A stretch of 64,000 bases of DNA, from the NCBI RefSeq assembly GCF_014647835.1, contig NZ_BMPY01000031.1:21344-85343 (forward strand). Reading direction: 5' to 3'. The notes under the pieces are model-generated. The model saw only the letters and a list, made by a program, of their open reading frames with translations. It had not been told where the DNA came from and did not search any database. Shown piece after piece: positions 29,157-40,949 of the stretch. The translations under genes were made by a program, and so were the position numbers. Numbering within the stretch: the first letter of the stretch is position 1; every line of letters begins with the position of its first letter. This DNA comes from Microbispora rosea subsp. aerata. Its GTDB lineage: Bacteria; Actinomycetota; Actinomycetes; Streptosporangiales; Streptosporangiaceae.

Positions 29157-30445
29157 CGCTGCGGGGAACCGTGGCGCTCATGTCGTGCTGGTCTGTCACA
29201 CTCGTCCGTTCACCGGTGCCGGGACCGGCCGCGCGTGACACGACGGCCGCCGCGCGGGCCCGGACCGGTCACGGGCCGCATGCCCGCCACCGTACGCCCT
29301 GAGGGGCGTGGTCCGCCCCCCGCCAAGCCATCCCGGACTGGGGCATATCCCACAGATCGCCCGAACCTCTCCACCTCACGCCAGCCCTCCCAGTCGAGGG
29401 CATACCCCACCGCACCACAACCCTCCCCACCCACGCGCGAACCCACCCCCAGTCAGAGCGCCCCGCTCAGCGCCCAGAACGCCCCCTTTTCATCCCGAAG
29501 CCATCCCGGCCGGGGCGCACACGCGCCGCGAAGTCGGCAAGCGCGGCGCCGCCCGCCGCGGCCCGCGGGAGGGGGCCCGCGGGAGGGGGCCCGCGGGACC
29601 CGCCCGCCGCTCGGCGGGCGGCCTTGCCACTCCTGGCGGTCCGATGCGGCACGGGGACCGGTGAGGGCACGGGGCGGGCGCGACGCGCGTCCGGCTCGGC
29701 ACCCGCCATCGTCCGCTCCCGACCGGCGGAGGCGGCCGAGGACGGCGAAAGCCCTCCGCGTGGATGAGGTCTCGCCGGGTCGCCGCCGGCGTGCGTGTCG
29801 CCGCACTCGCCGATCACCGGCGGCAGCGCGCGAGCGGGGCGTCGCCCACCCCCACAGGGGGTCTCCAGCCCCACCGGCCACCGGTCCCGGAACCACTCCG
29901 CGCCCGCGCCCGCCAGCCCGGCGGGGGCGATGACGGGTCGCGGCAGCGGCGCCCCACGGCGTCTTGACCGCCAGGACGTCGAACGGGTCCTGGAGCCGAT
30001 CACCCCCTGCGCAGCCGCTCTACGATGCCGTGACCAGCCTGTTTCATACGTCCGGGCAGCAGGAGGAGCCGCCCGGTCACGGCGATGGCGGATCGTGATC
30101 TCGCCGCTCGATCACCGGGCTACCGGTCCCGCCGACATACTGCCGGTCTCGCCGAGCTTCGGCCCTCGCCGCCGCGAACCGCCTCGGGTCTCACCCGTGA
30201 AGCGCCCTCGGCCCGGCCGCGTCTCCTTCCGGGGCCGTACGTGGTCCGCCGACATTCAGGTCGTCGTGCTCAGCGACGAGCGGCGCGGCGTGAACAGCGT
30301 GAGCGAGTCCCACCGGTGACGCCACGCGTCTCCCACCCGGTGGTGCGCGGGAGCGGCGGCGCAGGCCGGTAAGGCGGCGGGCCGTCGAGCGGGGGCACGG
30401 CGCGCGAGGGCGCGAGGGCGGCGGAAGGCCGGGCGCGGCGGCCCG
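29157..30445. other. 1.3-kb stretch without a credible gene between yvcK and rapZ
   Basis: Open frames exist on both strands, but their products are Arg/Pro/Gly-rich shadows without recognisable folds or starts with ribosome-binding sites. It contains a C-rich, GC-poorer part (29330-29470), a 14-bp tandem repeat and a 9-bp hairpin (29561-29620). rapZ, yvcK and whiA are usually contiguous, so this is an expansion. It may hold a promoter for yvcK, a small RNA or a decayed gene; I cannot tell. Confidence 0.5.
29561..29620. repeat. 14-bp tandem repeat and adjacent hairpin
   Basis: GCCCGCGGGAGGGG occurs at 29561 and 29575, with a partial third copy GCCCGCGGGACCCG at 29589. Immediately after, CGCCCGCCG and CGGCGGGCG (29601-29620) form a 9-bp inverted repeat with a 2-base centre. 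Each unit itself contains the palindrome CCCGCGGG. Confidence 0.75.
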
Positions 30446-31315
30446 TTACTCGCGGCCGACGTCCCGGTGGCTGACCTGGACGTCCATGCCGCGCTCGCGC
30501 AGGCGGCCGCCGAGCTCCTCGGCCATCGCGACGCTGCGGTGCTTGCCCCCGGTGCAGCCCACGGCGAGGGTGGCGTAGCCCTTGCCCTCGCGGGTGTATC
30601 CGGCGGCCACGATGCCGAGGACCTCCTCGTACCCGTCGAGGAACTCCTTGGCCCCGGCCTGGTTGAGCACGTAGTCGCGCACGGGCGCGTCGAGCCCGTT
30701 CAGCGCCCGCAGCTCCGGCACCCAGTGGGGGTTGGGCAGGAACCGGCAGTCCACGACGAGGTCGGCGTCGACCGGCAGGCCGTACTTGAAGCCGAAGGAC
30801 ACCACGGTCACCTTCAACCCGGGCCGGTCCTCGCCGCCGAAGAACGACACGATCTTCTTGCGCAGCTCGTGGACGTTCAGCAGGGACGTGTCGATGACGA
30901 GGTCGGCGTTGGCGCGGACCTCGCGCAGGATGCCGCGCTCACGGTCGATCCCGTCGACGAGCCGCCCGTCGCCCTGGAGGGGATGCGGCCGCCGGACGTT
31001 CTCGAACCTGCGGACCAGCTCCTCGTCGCTCGCCTCGAGGAACACCACCCGGACGCCGACGCCGCGTCCGTCGAGCTCCTCGATCGCCGCGTTCAAATCG
31101 GTGGTGAAGGCGAGGCTGCGCACGTCGACCACGGCCGCGACGCGGTCGGTCGCCATGTTCGCCCGGCCCGCCTCCTCGGCGAGCGAGGACAGCATCCCCG
31201 GCGGCAGGTTGTCGATCACATACCAGCCGAGGTCCTCCAGAGCCTTCGCGGCGGTGCTGCGCCCCGCCCCCGACATTCCAGTGATCACCACGAATGCCGG
31301 CTCAGTCGTGCTCAT
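30446..31315 (-). CDS. rapZ: RNase adapter protein RapZ (YvcJ family)
   Basis: 289 residues. Nucleotide- and metabolite-binding protein; in E. coli RapZ senses glucosamine-6-phosphate and guides small-RNA decay, while in actinobacteria its role is less clear. P-loop [12 protein letters not shown] has Arg where Walker A usually has Lys; I recall this from other actinobacterial RapZ. Other motifs: [54 protein letters not shown], and [13 protein letters not shown] near the C-terminus. uvrC lies upstream on the same strand, about 230 bp away. Confidence 0.95.
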   Translation of the reverse strand: MSTTEPAFVVITGMSGAGRSTAAKALEDLGWYVIDNLPPGMLSSLAEEAGRANMATDRVAAVVDVRSLAFTTDLNAAIEELDGRGVGVRVVFLEASDEELVRRFENVRRPHPLQGDGRLVDGIDRERGILREVRANADLVIDTSLLNVHELRKKIVSFFGGEDRPGLKVTVVSFGFKYGLPVDADLVVDCRFLPNPHWVPELRALNGLDAPVRDYVLNQAGAKEFLDGYEEVLGIVAAGYTREGKGYATLAVGCTGGKHRSVAMAEELGGRLRERGMDVQVSHRDVGRE

Positions 31316-31547
31316 CGCCCGCTCACCGCCTTGCCGCCCATGTCAGCTCGCCCAACGTCAGCCCCGCCCGCCGCCCGCGCCGAAGCGGCCACCGGGAACG
31401 TCGCGCGTCCCCGCGGGAAGACCTTCTGGTGCCGGAGCATGACACCTCTTCACCTGATCGCGCCACCGCCACGCCGGGCAACTCCCTCGGTGCCCTTCCT
31501 GCCGCCCCGCCCGGGCCGGGACCCGCCGTGATGCTCGCGCGGGCACG

Positions 31548-33566
31548 TCACGACCCCCGCCCCGCCGGGGACGGGCTCTCACCGCGCAGCGCCGCGACGA
31601 TGGCCTCGGCGGTCGCGCGGCCGATGCCGGGGACCTCGCGGATCTCCTCCGCGGTGGCCTCCCGCAGCCGCTTCACCGAGCCGAAGTGACGCAGCAGGGC
31701 CTGGCGACGTGCCGGGCCCAGACCCGGCACCTGGTCAAGCGCGCTCTCTTTAAGCGCTTTCGACCTCTTCGTCCGATGGTAGGTGATAGCGAACCTATGC
31801 GCTTCGTCACGGACGCGTTGTAAAAGGTAAAGCCCCTCGCTGCTGCGCGGCAGGATCACCGGCTGGTCGTCGCCGGGCAGCCAGACCTCCTCCAGCCGCT
31901 TGGCCAGCCCGCACACCGCGACGTCGTCGATGCCCAGCTCGTCCAGGGCACGCTGGGCGGCCGCCGCCTGCGCGGGGCCGCCGTCCACCACCACGAGGTT
32001 GGGCGGGTAGGCGAACTTCCGGGGGCGTCCGGTCTCCGGGTCGATCGGCGTCGCCGCGCCGCGCCCTGCCGGACCGTGCCCTGCCTCGTCGTGCTCCGCC
32101 GTACCGTGCTCCGCCGCGTCGAGGTCGGCCGCGTCGAGGTCGGCCGCGCCGTCGATCCCCGCGTCCAGCTCGCCCGTCGCGGACCGCTCCTCCAGGTAGC
32201 GCTTGAACCTCCGGCAGATCACCTCGTATATCGACGCGACGTCGCCCTCGGTGGTCCTGATGGAGAAGCGGCGATACTCGCTCTTGCGGGCCAGGCCGTC
32301 TTCGAAGACCACCATCGAGGCCACGACGTTCTCGCCCTGGATGTGCGAGACGTCGTAGCACTCGATCCGCAGCGGCGCCTGGTCGAGGTCGAGCGCGTCG
32401 GCGATCTCCTGCAGCGCCCGGCTGCGCGTGGTCAGGTCGCTGGCGCGGCGCAGCTTGTGCTGGGCGAGGGTCTCCTTGGCGTTGCGCTCCACGGTCTCCA
32501 TGAGGCTCTTCTTGTCGCCGCGCTGGGGAACGCGCAGTTCGACGCGGGAGCCCCGCTGCTCGCTCAGCAGCTCGATCAGCGCGTCGTGGTCCGGGGGCCG
32601 CGCGGGCACGAGGATCTCGCGGGGGATCGTCGCCTCGGCGTACATCTGGAGCAGGAACTGCTCGACCAGCTCGCCCGGCGTGGTCTCCTCGACCTTGTCG
32701 ACCACCCAGCCGCGCTGGCCGCGGATGCGGCCGCCGCGCACGTAGAAGACCTGGACCGCCGCCTCCAGCGGGTCTTCCGCCAGGGCGACCACGTCGCAGT
32801 CGATGTTGTCGCCGAGCACGACCGCCTGCTTCTCCAGGGCCCGTTGCAGCGCCTGGATGTCGTCCCGCAGCCGCGCGGCGCGCTCGAACTCCTCCACGGC
32901 CGCCGCCTCGCGCATCTCGCGCTCCAGCCGCTTGATGAAGCGGCCGGTGTTGCCGGCCATGAAGTCGCAGAAGTCCTCGGCGAGGGCCCGATGCTCCTCG
33001 GGGGTGACCCGGCCGACGCAGGGCGCCGAGCATTTGTCGATGTATCCCAGCAGGCAGGGACGGCCGATCTGGCCCGCCCGCTTGAAGACTCCCGCCGAGC
33101 ACGTCCGCACGGGGAAGACGCGCAGCAGCAGGTCGACGGTCTCCCGGATGGCCCAGGCGTGCGAGTAGGGGCCGAAGTAGCGGGTGCCCTTCCGCTTGGC
33201 CCCGCGCATCACCTGCACCCGCGGGAAGTCCTCCCCCATCGTCACGGCCAGGTACGGGTACGACTTGTCGTCGCGGTACTTGACGTTGAACCGGGGGTCG
33301 AACTCCTTGATCCAGGAGTATTCGAGCTGGAGCGCCTCGACCTCGGTGCCGACCACCGTCCAGTCCACGGACGCCGCGGTCGTGAGCATGGTCTGCGTCC
33401 GCGGGTGCAGGCCGGCGAAGTCGGCGAAGTATGAGTTGAGTCGCTGCCGCAGGCTCTTCGCCTTGCCCACGTAGATCACCCGGCCGCCCGGGTCGCGGAA
33501 GCGATAGACGCCTGGCGACTCGGGGATCGTTCCGGGCGCCGGTCGATAAGTTGCCGGATCCGCCAC
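31548..33566 (-). CDS. uvrC: Excinuclease ABC subunit C
   Basis: 672 residues from the GTG at 33566 ([23 protein letters not shown]), preferred to a TTG two codons upstream because MADPATYRP is the usual N-terminus. Makes both incisions in nucleotide excision repair. GIY-YIG domain ([18 protein letters not shown]), Cys cluster ([17 protein letters not shown]), UVR motif, RNase-H-like C-terminal nuclease with VVVDGGPAQ, and HhH motifs at the end ([19 protein letters not shown]). Between UVR and nuclease parts an Asp/Ala/His-rich linker (about 470-510) carries short repeats. Confidence 0.96.
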   Translation of the reverse strand: MADPATYRPAPGTIPESPGVYRFRDPGGRVIYVGKAKSLRQRLNSYFADFAGLHPRTQTMLTTAASVDWTVVGTEVEALQLEYSWIKEFDPRFNVKYRDDKSYPYLAVTMGEDFPRVQVMRGAKRKGTRYFGPYSHAWAIRETVDLLLRVFPVRTCSAGVFKRAGQIGRPCLLGYIDKCSAPCVGRVTPEEHRALAEDFCDFMAGNTGRFIKRLEREMREAAAVEEFERAARLRDDIQALQRALEKQAVVLGDNIDCDVVALAEDPLEAAVQVFYVRGGRIRGQRGWVVDKVEETTPGELVEQFLLQMYAEATIPREILVPARPPDHDALIELLSEQRGSRVELRVPQRGDKKSLMETVERNAKETLAQHKLRRASDLTTRSRALQEIADALDLDQAPLRIECYDVSHIQGENVVASMVVFEDGLARKSEYRRFSIRTTEGDVASIYEVICRRFKRYLEERSATGELDAGIDGAADLDAADLDAAEHGTAEHDEAGHGPAGRGAATPIDPETGRPRKFAYPPNLVVVDGGPAQAAAAQRALDELGIDDVAVCGLAKRLEEVWLPGDDQPVILPRSSEGLYLLQRVRDEAHRFAITYHRTKRSKALKESALDQVPGLGPARRQALLRHFGSVKRLREATAEEIREVPGIGRATAEAIVAALRGESPSPAGRGS
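32085..32160. repeat. Short repeats in the uvrC linker
   Basis: GCCGCGTCGAGGTCG recurs about 2.5 times from about 32113, next to a repeat of the form GT(A/C)CCGTGCTCCGCC. They encode the alternating [20 protein letters not shown] linker, outside the catalytic domains. Confidence 0.65.
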
Positions 33567-33707
33567 ACCCAAAGACTACTGGTCCACACCGACAATCCCG
33601 CCGTCCTCGGCGAAGCCGGATCACGGCGACACCGCGCGGCGAACGCCTGAGACCGCCGGCTCGTCCCGCCGCCTGACCTCCTGGGCTGGACAGCCGGAAC
33701 GCGGACT

Positions 33708-33747
33708 GCCGCCCGTCATCGCGTAGGCGTACGCGATGACGGGCGGC
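33708..33747 (-). terminator. 18-bp perfect hairpin between the Rieske gene and uvrC
   Basis: Arms GCCGCCCGTCATCGCGTA (33708-33725) and TACGCGATGACGGGCGGC (33730-33747) with loop GGCG. It lies 91 bp past the Rieske stop and 142 bp before the uvrC start on the minus strand, so it probably ends the Rieske transcript. There is no U-tract. Confidence 0.75.
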
Positions 33748-33838
33748 GGTGTCTCCCGGCGTCCTCGGGCGCGGGAGTCCCCTGCTGACGGACGCCGGGC
33801 ACCGGACCCGCCCGGACGGCGGACCCGGCAGCCCCTCG

Positions 33839-34279
33839 TCAGGCGAGGGTGATGCTGTCGCCGCTCACCGTGATGGCTTTCTCGGCGAGCGGCTGGGTGG
33901 CCGGTCCGTTGGTCACGGAGCCGTCCTTGGCGCTGAACTTGCTGCCGTGGCACGGGCAGACGATCTCGTTGTCGGAGACGCTGGCGACCGGGCAGCCCTG
34001 GTGGGTGCAGGTCGCGCTGAACGCCTTGAACGTGCCGGCCTCCGGCTGGGTGATGACGACGTCCTGGTCCTTGAAGACTTTGCCGCCGCCCTGGGGGATG
34101 TCGGAGGTCTTCGCGATCTCGCCCCCGCCCTGCGCCGCCTGCGTCTGGCTGTCTTGGGGCGCGCCCTGACCGGCCGACGTCGTGTCGTCCCCGCCGGAGG
34201 CGCCGCACGCGCTCAGCGCCACCGCCAGCCCGGCGCCTCCGGCGCCGAAGATCACGGCCCGGCGTGTCGTTTCCGTCAT
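33839..34279 (-). CDS. Tat-exported Rieske [2Fe-2S] lipoprotein
   Basis: 146 residues. Twin-arginine start TETTRRAVIFGAGGAGLAVALSACGASGG with lipobox LSAC, then a Ser/Gln/Gly linker and a Rieske domain: cluster motifs CTHQGC and CPCHGSKF, Pro-loop GPATQPL. A membrane-anchored electron carrier outside the cytoplasm; partner unknown. ATG at 34279 with AAGG six bases upstream; an ATG two codons earlier lacks spacing. Located between uvrA and uvrC on the same strand, with no functional link to repair expected. Confidence 0.92.
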   Translation of the reverse strand: MTETTRRAVIFGAGGAGLAVALSACGASGGDDTTSAGQGAPQDSQTQAAQGGGEIAKTSDIPQGGGKVFKDQDVVITQPEAGTFKAFSATCTHQGCPVASVSDNEIVCPCHGSKFSAKDGSVTNGPATQPLAEKAITVSGDSITLA

Positions 34280-34442
34280 GCTCATCCTTCCCTTGCGGCG
34301 GCCCGGGACATCCACGGCCCCGGGTCCTTCCCCTGCTCGACGCGTCACCTCGTGTGCTCTCAGGTGCGGCCATCACCCCGTGGCCGGTTGAGGGCGACGC
34401 GGTCGAGACGAGAAGAGTAGGGAGGATTCATGAGACGAATAC

Positions 34443-37283
<2,841 letters not shown>

Positions 37284-37558
37284 GGTGGTCCCGATAGGTC
37301 TATGAGGTGTGAATGGAGGTGCACGGGCAGGCTATCCAGAGCCACCGACAATTTCGGGGGGCATCGTCCGGCGGCCGGAGGGGGCGGCCCCGCGTGCTGG
37401 TGTGGGACACGCTCCGTGAACCAGGGTATGAGCTCCGTCAAACTCTCGCCCGGCATCCGCACGAAACCCCTGCTCATACCAACCGCCCGGGGCGCCGTCC
37501 TCTTCCCCGTACGGCGGCGGGGGCGACGGCCGCGCCCGCCGGGGGCCATGATTTGACC

Positions 37559-38404
37559 ATGTCCCTGATCGACGAGATCGGGCGGGAGCCGGCCGAGGCG
37601 ACCGAACGCCTGCCGGCGACCGCCGCGCGCCTCACCGACGAGGATCTCCGCGCGCCGTCCCTGCCGCCCGGCTGGACGAGGGGTCATGTGCTCACGCACA
37701 TCGCCCGCGACGCCGACAGCTACGTCAACCTGCCGGCCTGGGCGCGGACGGGGGTGCGCACCCCTCAGTACGCCTCGCGGGCGGCCCGCGACGCCGACGT
37801 CGAGGCGGGGGCCGGCCGCCCGGTCGCCGAGCAGCTCGCCGACCTGCGCGACAGCGCGGAGCGGTTCGCGGCGGCGGTCGCGGAGACACCCGCCGAGGCG
37901 TGGAGCGCGCCGGTCGCCGGAATGAGCCCGCCCGAGCACCCCGCCTGGTATGTCCCGATCCGCCGGGTCAGGGAGGTGGAGGTGCACCACGCCGACCTCG
38001 GGGCAGGCTACGGATGGGCCGACTGGCCCGAGACGTACGTGAGACGGGAGCTGCACGACACGATGCTCTGGCTCGGCGGCGAGAGCCCGGTGGGCGAGGT
38101 CGTCGCCCGCGAGCCGGGCACCGGCGAGATCGTGCGCGTCTGGACGGGCCTCGGCGACGGCCCCGCGGTGGAGGGAACACCCCGCGAACTGCTCGCCTGG
38201 CTCGCCGGCAGGACCGACGGCGCGGGGTTGCGGCTCGGTGCGCCGAAGGAACGCCCCGGGCAGGACGCGTCCGGAGCCCACCATCCAGATCATGCGAGCC
38301 CCGGGGGCGCGGCCGGGAGGCTGCCGTCCCCGCCATCCTGGCCGAAGCCGTCCCCGGCGGAGCTGCCCGCCGAGCCGCCGTCGTCCTGGCCGCCCGCCGC
38401 CTGA
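37559..38404 (+). CDS. Maleylpyruvate isomerase family, mycothiol-dependent enzyme
   Basis: 281 residues. DinB-like metal/mycothiol-binding N-terminal domain (LTDEDLRAPSLPPGWTRGHVLTHIARDADSYVNL) with the His-containing motifs of mycothiol-dependent isomerases, REVEVHHADLGAGYG, and an SCP2-like C-terminal part ending near residue 230. A Pro/Ser-rich tail of about 50 residues is extra. Mycothiol is the main low-molecular-weight thiol of actinobacteria. The specific substrate is unknown. ATG at 37559; 14 bp before the next gene, so likely one operon with the metallo-hydrolase. Confidence 0.88.
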   Translation: MSLIDEIGREPAEATERLPATAARLTDEDLRAPSLPPGWTRGHVLTHIARDADSYVNLPAWARTGVRTPQYASRAARDADVEAGAGRPVAEQLADLRDSAERFAAAVAETPAEAWSAPVAGMSPPEHPAWYVPIRRVREVEVHHADLGAGYGWADWPETYVRRELHDTMLWLGGESPVGEVVAREPGTGEIVRVWTGLGDGPAVEGTPRELLAWLAGRTDGAGLRLGAPKERPGQDASGAHHPDHASPGGAAGRLPSPPSWPKPSPAELPAEPPSSWPPAA

Positions 38405-38418
38405 GAGAGAGGAACGAC

Positions 38419-39063
38419 ATGACCTACACCGGAAACGTCACCAAGGGCGGACCCGCCGACGTACGCGAGGTCCCCGGGCTGACGATCTCGAAGATCGAAG
38501 TCGGTGACTTCGGCAACAACGCGTACCTGCTGCGGTGCACCGAGACCGGCGACGGGCTGGTGATCGACGCGGCGGCCGAGCCCGACCGGCTGCTCGAGCT
38601 GATCGGCGACAGGCCGATCAGCTCGATCGTGACCACGCACCGGCACCCCGACCACTGGGGGGCTCTTGAGGAGGTCGCCCGCGCCACCGGCGCGGAGACC
38701 GTCGCCCACCCCCTGGACGCCCCCGAGCTGCCCGTGAAGATCACCAGGGAGGTCGAGCACGGCGACCGGGTGACGGTCGGCGTGGTCACGCTGGACGTCA
38801 TCCACCTGCGCGGCCACACCCCCGGCTCGATCGCGCTGCTCTACCAGGACCGTCACCTGTTCACGGGCGACTCCCTGTTCCCCGGCGGGGTCGGCAACAC
38901 CCAGAAGGACCCGGCGCGGTTCGAGCAGCTGTTCACGGACGTGGTGGAACGGATCTTCGACCGCCTGCCGGACGAGACGTGGGTCTACCCCGGCCACGGC
39001 CGGGACACCACCCTCGGCGCCGAGCGGCCGCACCTGCCCGAGTGGAAGGCCCGCGGCTGGTGA
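38419..39063 (+). CDS. MBL-fold metallo-hydrolase
   Basis: 214 residues. Zinc-binding HxHxDH as THRHPDHWGAL, later HLRGHTPGSIALL, FTGDSLFPGGVGNT and a C-terminal YPGHGRDTTLGAE, the pattern of glyoxalase II/persulfide dioxygenase-like hydrolases. No signal peptide. ATG at 38419 with GAGAGAGGAA upstream. Pairing with a mycothiol-dependent isomerase suggests hydrolysis of thioesters or detoxification; this is inference. Confidence 0.88.
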   Translation: MTYTGNVTKGGPADVREVPGLTISKIEVGDFGNNAYLLRCTETGDGLVIDAAAEPDRLLELIGDRPISSIVTTHRHPDHWGALEEVARATGAETVAHPLDAPELPVKITREVEHGDRVTVGVVTLDVIHLRGHTPGSIALLYQDRHLFTGDSLFPGGVGNTQKDPARFEQLFTDVVERIFDRLPDETWVYPGHGRDTTLGAERPHLPEWKARGW

Positions 39064-39075
39064 CGACGCCCTGAC

Positions 39076-39106
39076 GGGCGGCCGGACCCGCCCGGGTCCG
39101 CCGCCC
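39076..39106 (+). terminator. Hairpin after the isomerase/metallo-hydrolase pair
   Basis: GGGCGGCCGGACCC and GGGTCCGCCGCCC pair over 13 bp with one bulge and a GCCC loop, 12 bp after the metallo-hydrolase stop. Confidence 0.7.
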
Positions 39107-39208
39107 CTCCCGGCTGTTCGCACCCGAGGTCCTTTGGGCGGTCCCGCCGCTTCGCCGCGTCCGTATAGTGGTCGGCGCACACCGTCCTTCCCCTGGAGCC
39201 CGGCCCTC

Positions 39209-40315
39209 ATGAAGATCACCGGAATCGAACTGCGCCGGATCGCGATGCCGCTCGTCGCGCCGTTCCGGACGTCGTTCGGCACCGAGACCGCACGCGACGT
39301 CCTGCTGGTGCGGGTGGTGACGCCGGAGGCGGAGGGCTGGGGCGAGTGTGTGGCGATGTCCGAGCCGCTGTACTCCTCGGAGTACGTGGACGGGGCGGCC
39401 GACGTGCTGCGGCGCTTCCTGATCCCCGCGCTCCCGGGCGGGCTCGACCCCCAGGCGGTCGGCCCCGCCCTCGCGCCGTTCAAGGGTCACCGGATGGCCA
39501 AGGCGGCGCTGGAGGCCGCTGTGCTCGACGCCTCACTCCGGATCACCGGCGAGTCCTTCGCCCGGTTCCTCGGCGCCACCCGCGACCGCATCCCCTGCGG
39601 CGTGTCCGTCGGCATCATGGGCTCGGTGGACGAGCTGCTCGACACCGTCGAGGCGTACGTCGAAGAGGGGTACGTACGGGTCAAGCTGAAGATCGGGCCG
39701 GGGTGGGACGTCACGCCGGTCCGCGCGGTGCGCGAGCGGTTCGGGGAAGACCTGCTGCTCCAGGTGGACGCCAACGCGGCCTACACGCTCGCGGACGCCC
39801 GGCACCTGGCCCGGCTGGACGACTTCGACCTGCTGCTGATCGAGCAGCCGCTGGCCGACGACGACCTCGTGCAGCACGCCCGGCTCGCCCGGTCGATCCG
39901 TACGCCGATCTGCCTGGACGAGTCGATCGAGTCGGCCGCCCACGCGGCGGCGGCGATCAGCCTCGGCGCCTGCTCGGTGATCAACATCAAGCCGGGGCGG
40001 GTCGGCGGCTACCTGGAGGCCAGGCGCATCCACGACCTGTGCCGCGCCCACGGCGTCGCGGTCTGGTGCGGCGGCATGCTGGAGACCGGCATCGGCCGGG
40101 CGGCCAACCTCGCGCTGGCCGCGCTGCCCGGTTTCACGCTCCCGGGCGACACCTCCGCCTCCCGGCGCTACTTCCACACCGACGTGACCCCGCCGTTCGA
40201 GCTGAACGGCGGGCACCTCGACGTGCCGGACGGCCCGGGGCTGGGCGTGGACCCGCTCCCCGACGTCCTGAACGAGGTCACCACGGCGACGGAGTGGATC
40301 CCGCTGACCTCGTGA
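39209..40315 (+). CDS. o-Succinylbenzoate synthase / N-succinylamino acid racemase-like
   Basis: 368 residues, enolase superfamily, MenC type II/NSAR branch. Start MKITGIELRRIAMPLVAPFRTSFGTE; metal ligands in LLLQVDANAAYT, LLLIEQPLADDD and ICLDESIES; lysines in VRVKLKIGPGWD and VINIKPGRVGGY; GGMLETGIGRAANLALAALPGF. It could make o-succinylbenzoate for menaquinone or racemise N-succinyl amino acids; sequence alone does not decide, and no men genes lie nearby. ATG at 39209. Confidence 0.85.
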   Translation: MKITGIELRRIAMPLVAPFRTSFGTETARDVLLVRVVTPEAEGWGECVAMSEPLYSSEYVDGAADVLRRFLIPALPGGLDPQAVGPALAPFKGHRMAKAALEAAVLDASLRITGESFARFLGATRDRIPCGVSVGIMGSVDELLDTVEAYVEEGYVRVKLKIGPGWDVTPVRAVRERFGEDLLLQVDANAAYTLADARHLARLDDFDLLLIEQPLADDDLVQHARLARSIRTPICLDESIESAAHAAAAISLGACSVINIKPGRVGGYLEARRIHDLCRAHGVAVWCGGMLETGIGRAANLALAALPGFTLPGDTSASRRYFHTDVTPPFELNGGHLDVPDGPGLGVDPLPDVLNEVTTATEWIPLTS

Positions 40316-40384
40316 ACCGGTCGGACGGCGCTACGAGGGCGGCCCTGTAAGGGGGCGAGGCGCTGCCCATGAGGGCATCGCCAC

Positions 40385-40575
40385 GGGCACAGCGCACGTC
40401 CAGGCGTCGCCGCGCGCAGGGCGCGACCGCCCGGGGATCGCCGAAGGCGGGGCACGCGACCCGTGAGGCGGCGCCATGGGCACGTCCAGGGGCAGCGGAG
40501 GGCGGGGCGTGGTCCGTCAGGCGGCGCTATCAGGGGGCAGGGCGCGACCTGTCAGGCGTCGCCGAGGGCGGGGTG
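40385..40575. repeat. Degenerate GGGCGCGACC-GTCAGGCGGCGCC repeats
   Basis: Downstream of the MenC-like gene about five diverged copies of a unit like GGGCGCGACCTGTCAGGCGTCGCC occur near 40389, 40418, 40452, 40507 and 40539, spaced 30-55 bp. The last one runs into the end of the 40552-40848 gene. No coding potential of its own. Origin unknown. Confidence 0.55.
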
Positions 40576-40848
40576 CGGGCGGGGCTCGCCGGTGGTGAAG
40601 ACCTTGACGATGCGGTCGGCCGCGAGAGCGGGCTCCTCCGCGCTCTCCACGACGTCACCCCAGGACCAGCGGTAGAACCAGCCGTCCGACATCGCGACGC
40701 AGTCCACAGTCTCGGTGAACAGCGCCGCGTCCGGGTCGCGGACCTTCAGCGACGGCGGGTCGGGGCGCAGCGACGCCTCCAGCCCCCGCAGCTCAAGCTC
40801 CCGCGCGAGCTTGCCGAGGAAGTACGTACGGGTGTGCTCACGAGGCAT
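40552..40848 (-). CDS. Small conserved-looking hypothetical protein
   Basis: 98 residues, ATG at 40848: PREHTRTYFLGKLARELELRGLEASLRP...PSLKVRDPDAALFTETVDCVAMSDGWFYRWSWGDVVES. The composition is balanced (Trp, Tyr and hydrophobic positions kept), unlike shadow frames, and similar short proteins are known from actinomycetes without function. No signal, membrane segment or catalytic motif. The C-terminal codons overlap the degenerate repeat block. Confidence 0.65.
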   Translation of the reverse strand: MPREHTRTYFLGKLARELELRGLEASLRPDPPSLKVRDPDAALFTETVDCVAMSDGWFYRWSWGDVVESAEEPALAADRIVKVFTTGEPRPHPALGDA

Positions 40849-40895
40849 GGCGACCAGGGCTCCATTGGACTAGGCGTTTTCTCCACGTGATTGGC

Positions 40896-40917
40896 CGGGC
40901 CCAAAGGTATGGGCCCG
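40896..40917 (-). terminator. Short hairpin after pssA
   Basis: CGGGCCC and GGGCCCG (7 bp) around an 8-base loop, 33 bp past the pssA stop, on the way to the small hypothetical gene. Weak. Confidence 0.4.
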
Positions 40918-40949
40918 AACCGACCGGGGCCCCTGTCCGTGCGACGACG

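Noticed and set aside
29330-29470. Possible G-quadruplex in the C-rich stretch
   Set aside because: Runs of three or more Cs are irregularly spaced and interrupted; no convincing four-run motif.
26877-29933. A 1018-codon plus-strand frame across whiA and yvcK
   Set aside because: Antisense to two confidently identified genes; low-complexity Arg/Pro/Gly product.
29467-30319. Several open frames in the yvcK-rapZ spacer
   Set aside because: No recognisable fold, unsuitable codon composition and no ribosome-binding sites.
37284-37330. Possible LexA/SOS box before uvrA (also looked for before recN at 52740-52920)
   Set aside because: No TCGAAC-N4-GTTCGA-like palindrome is present.
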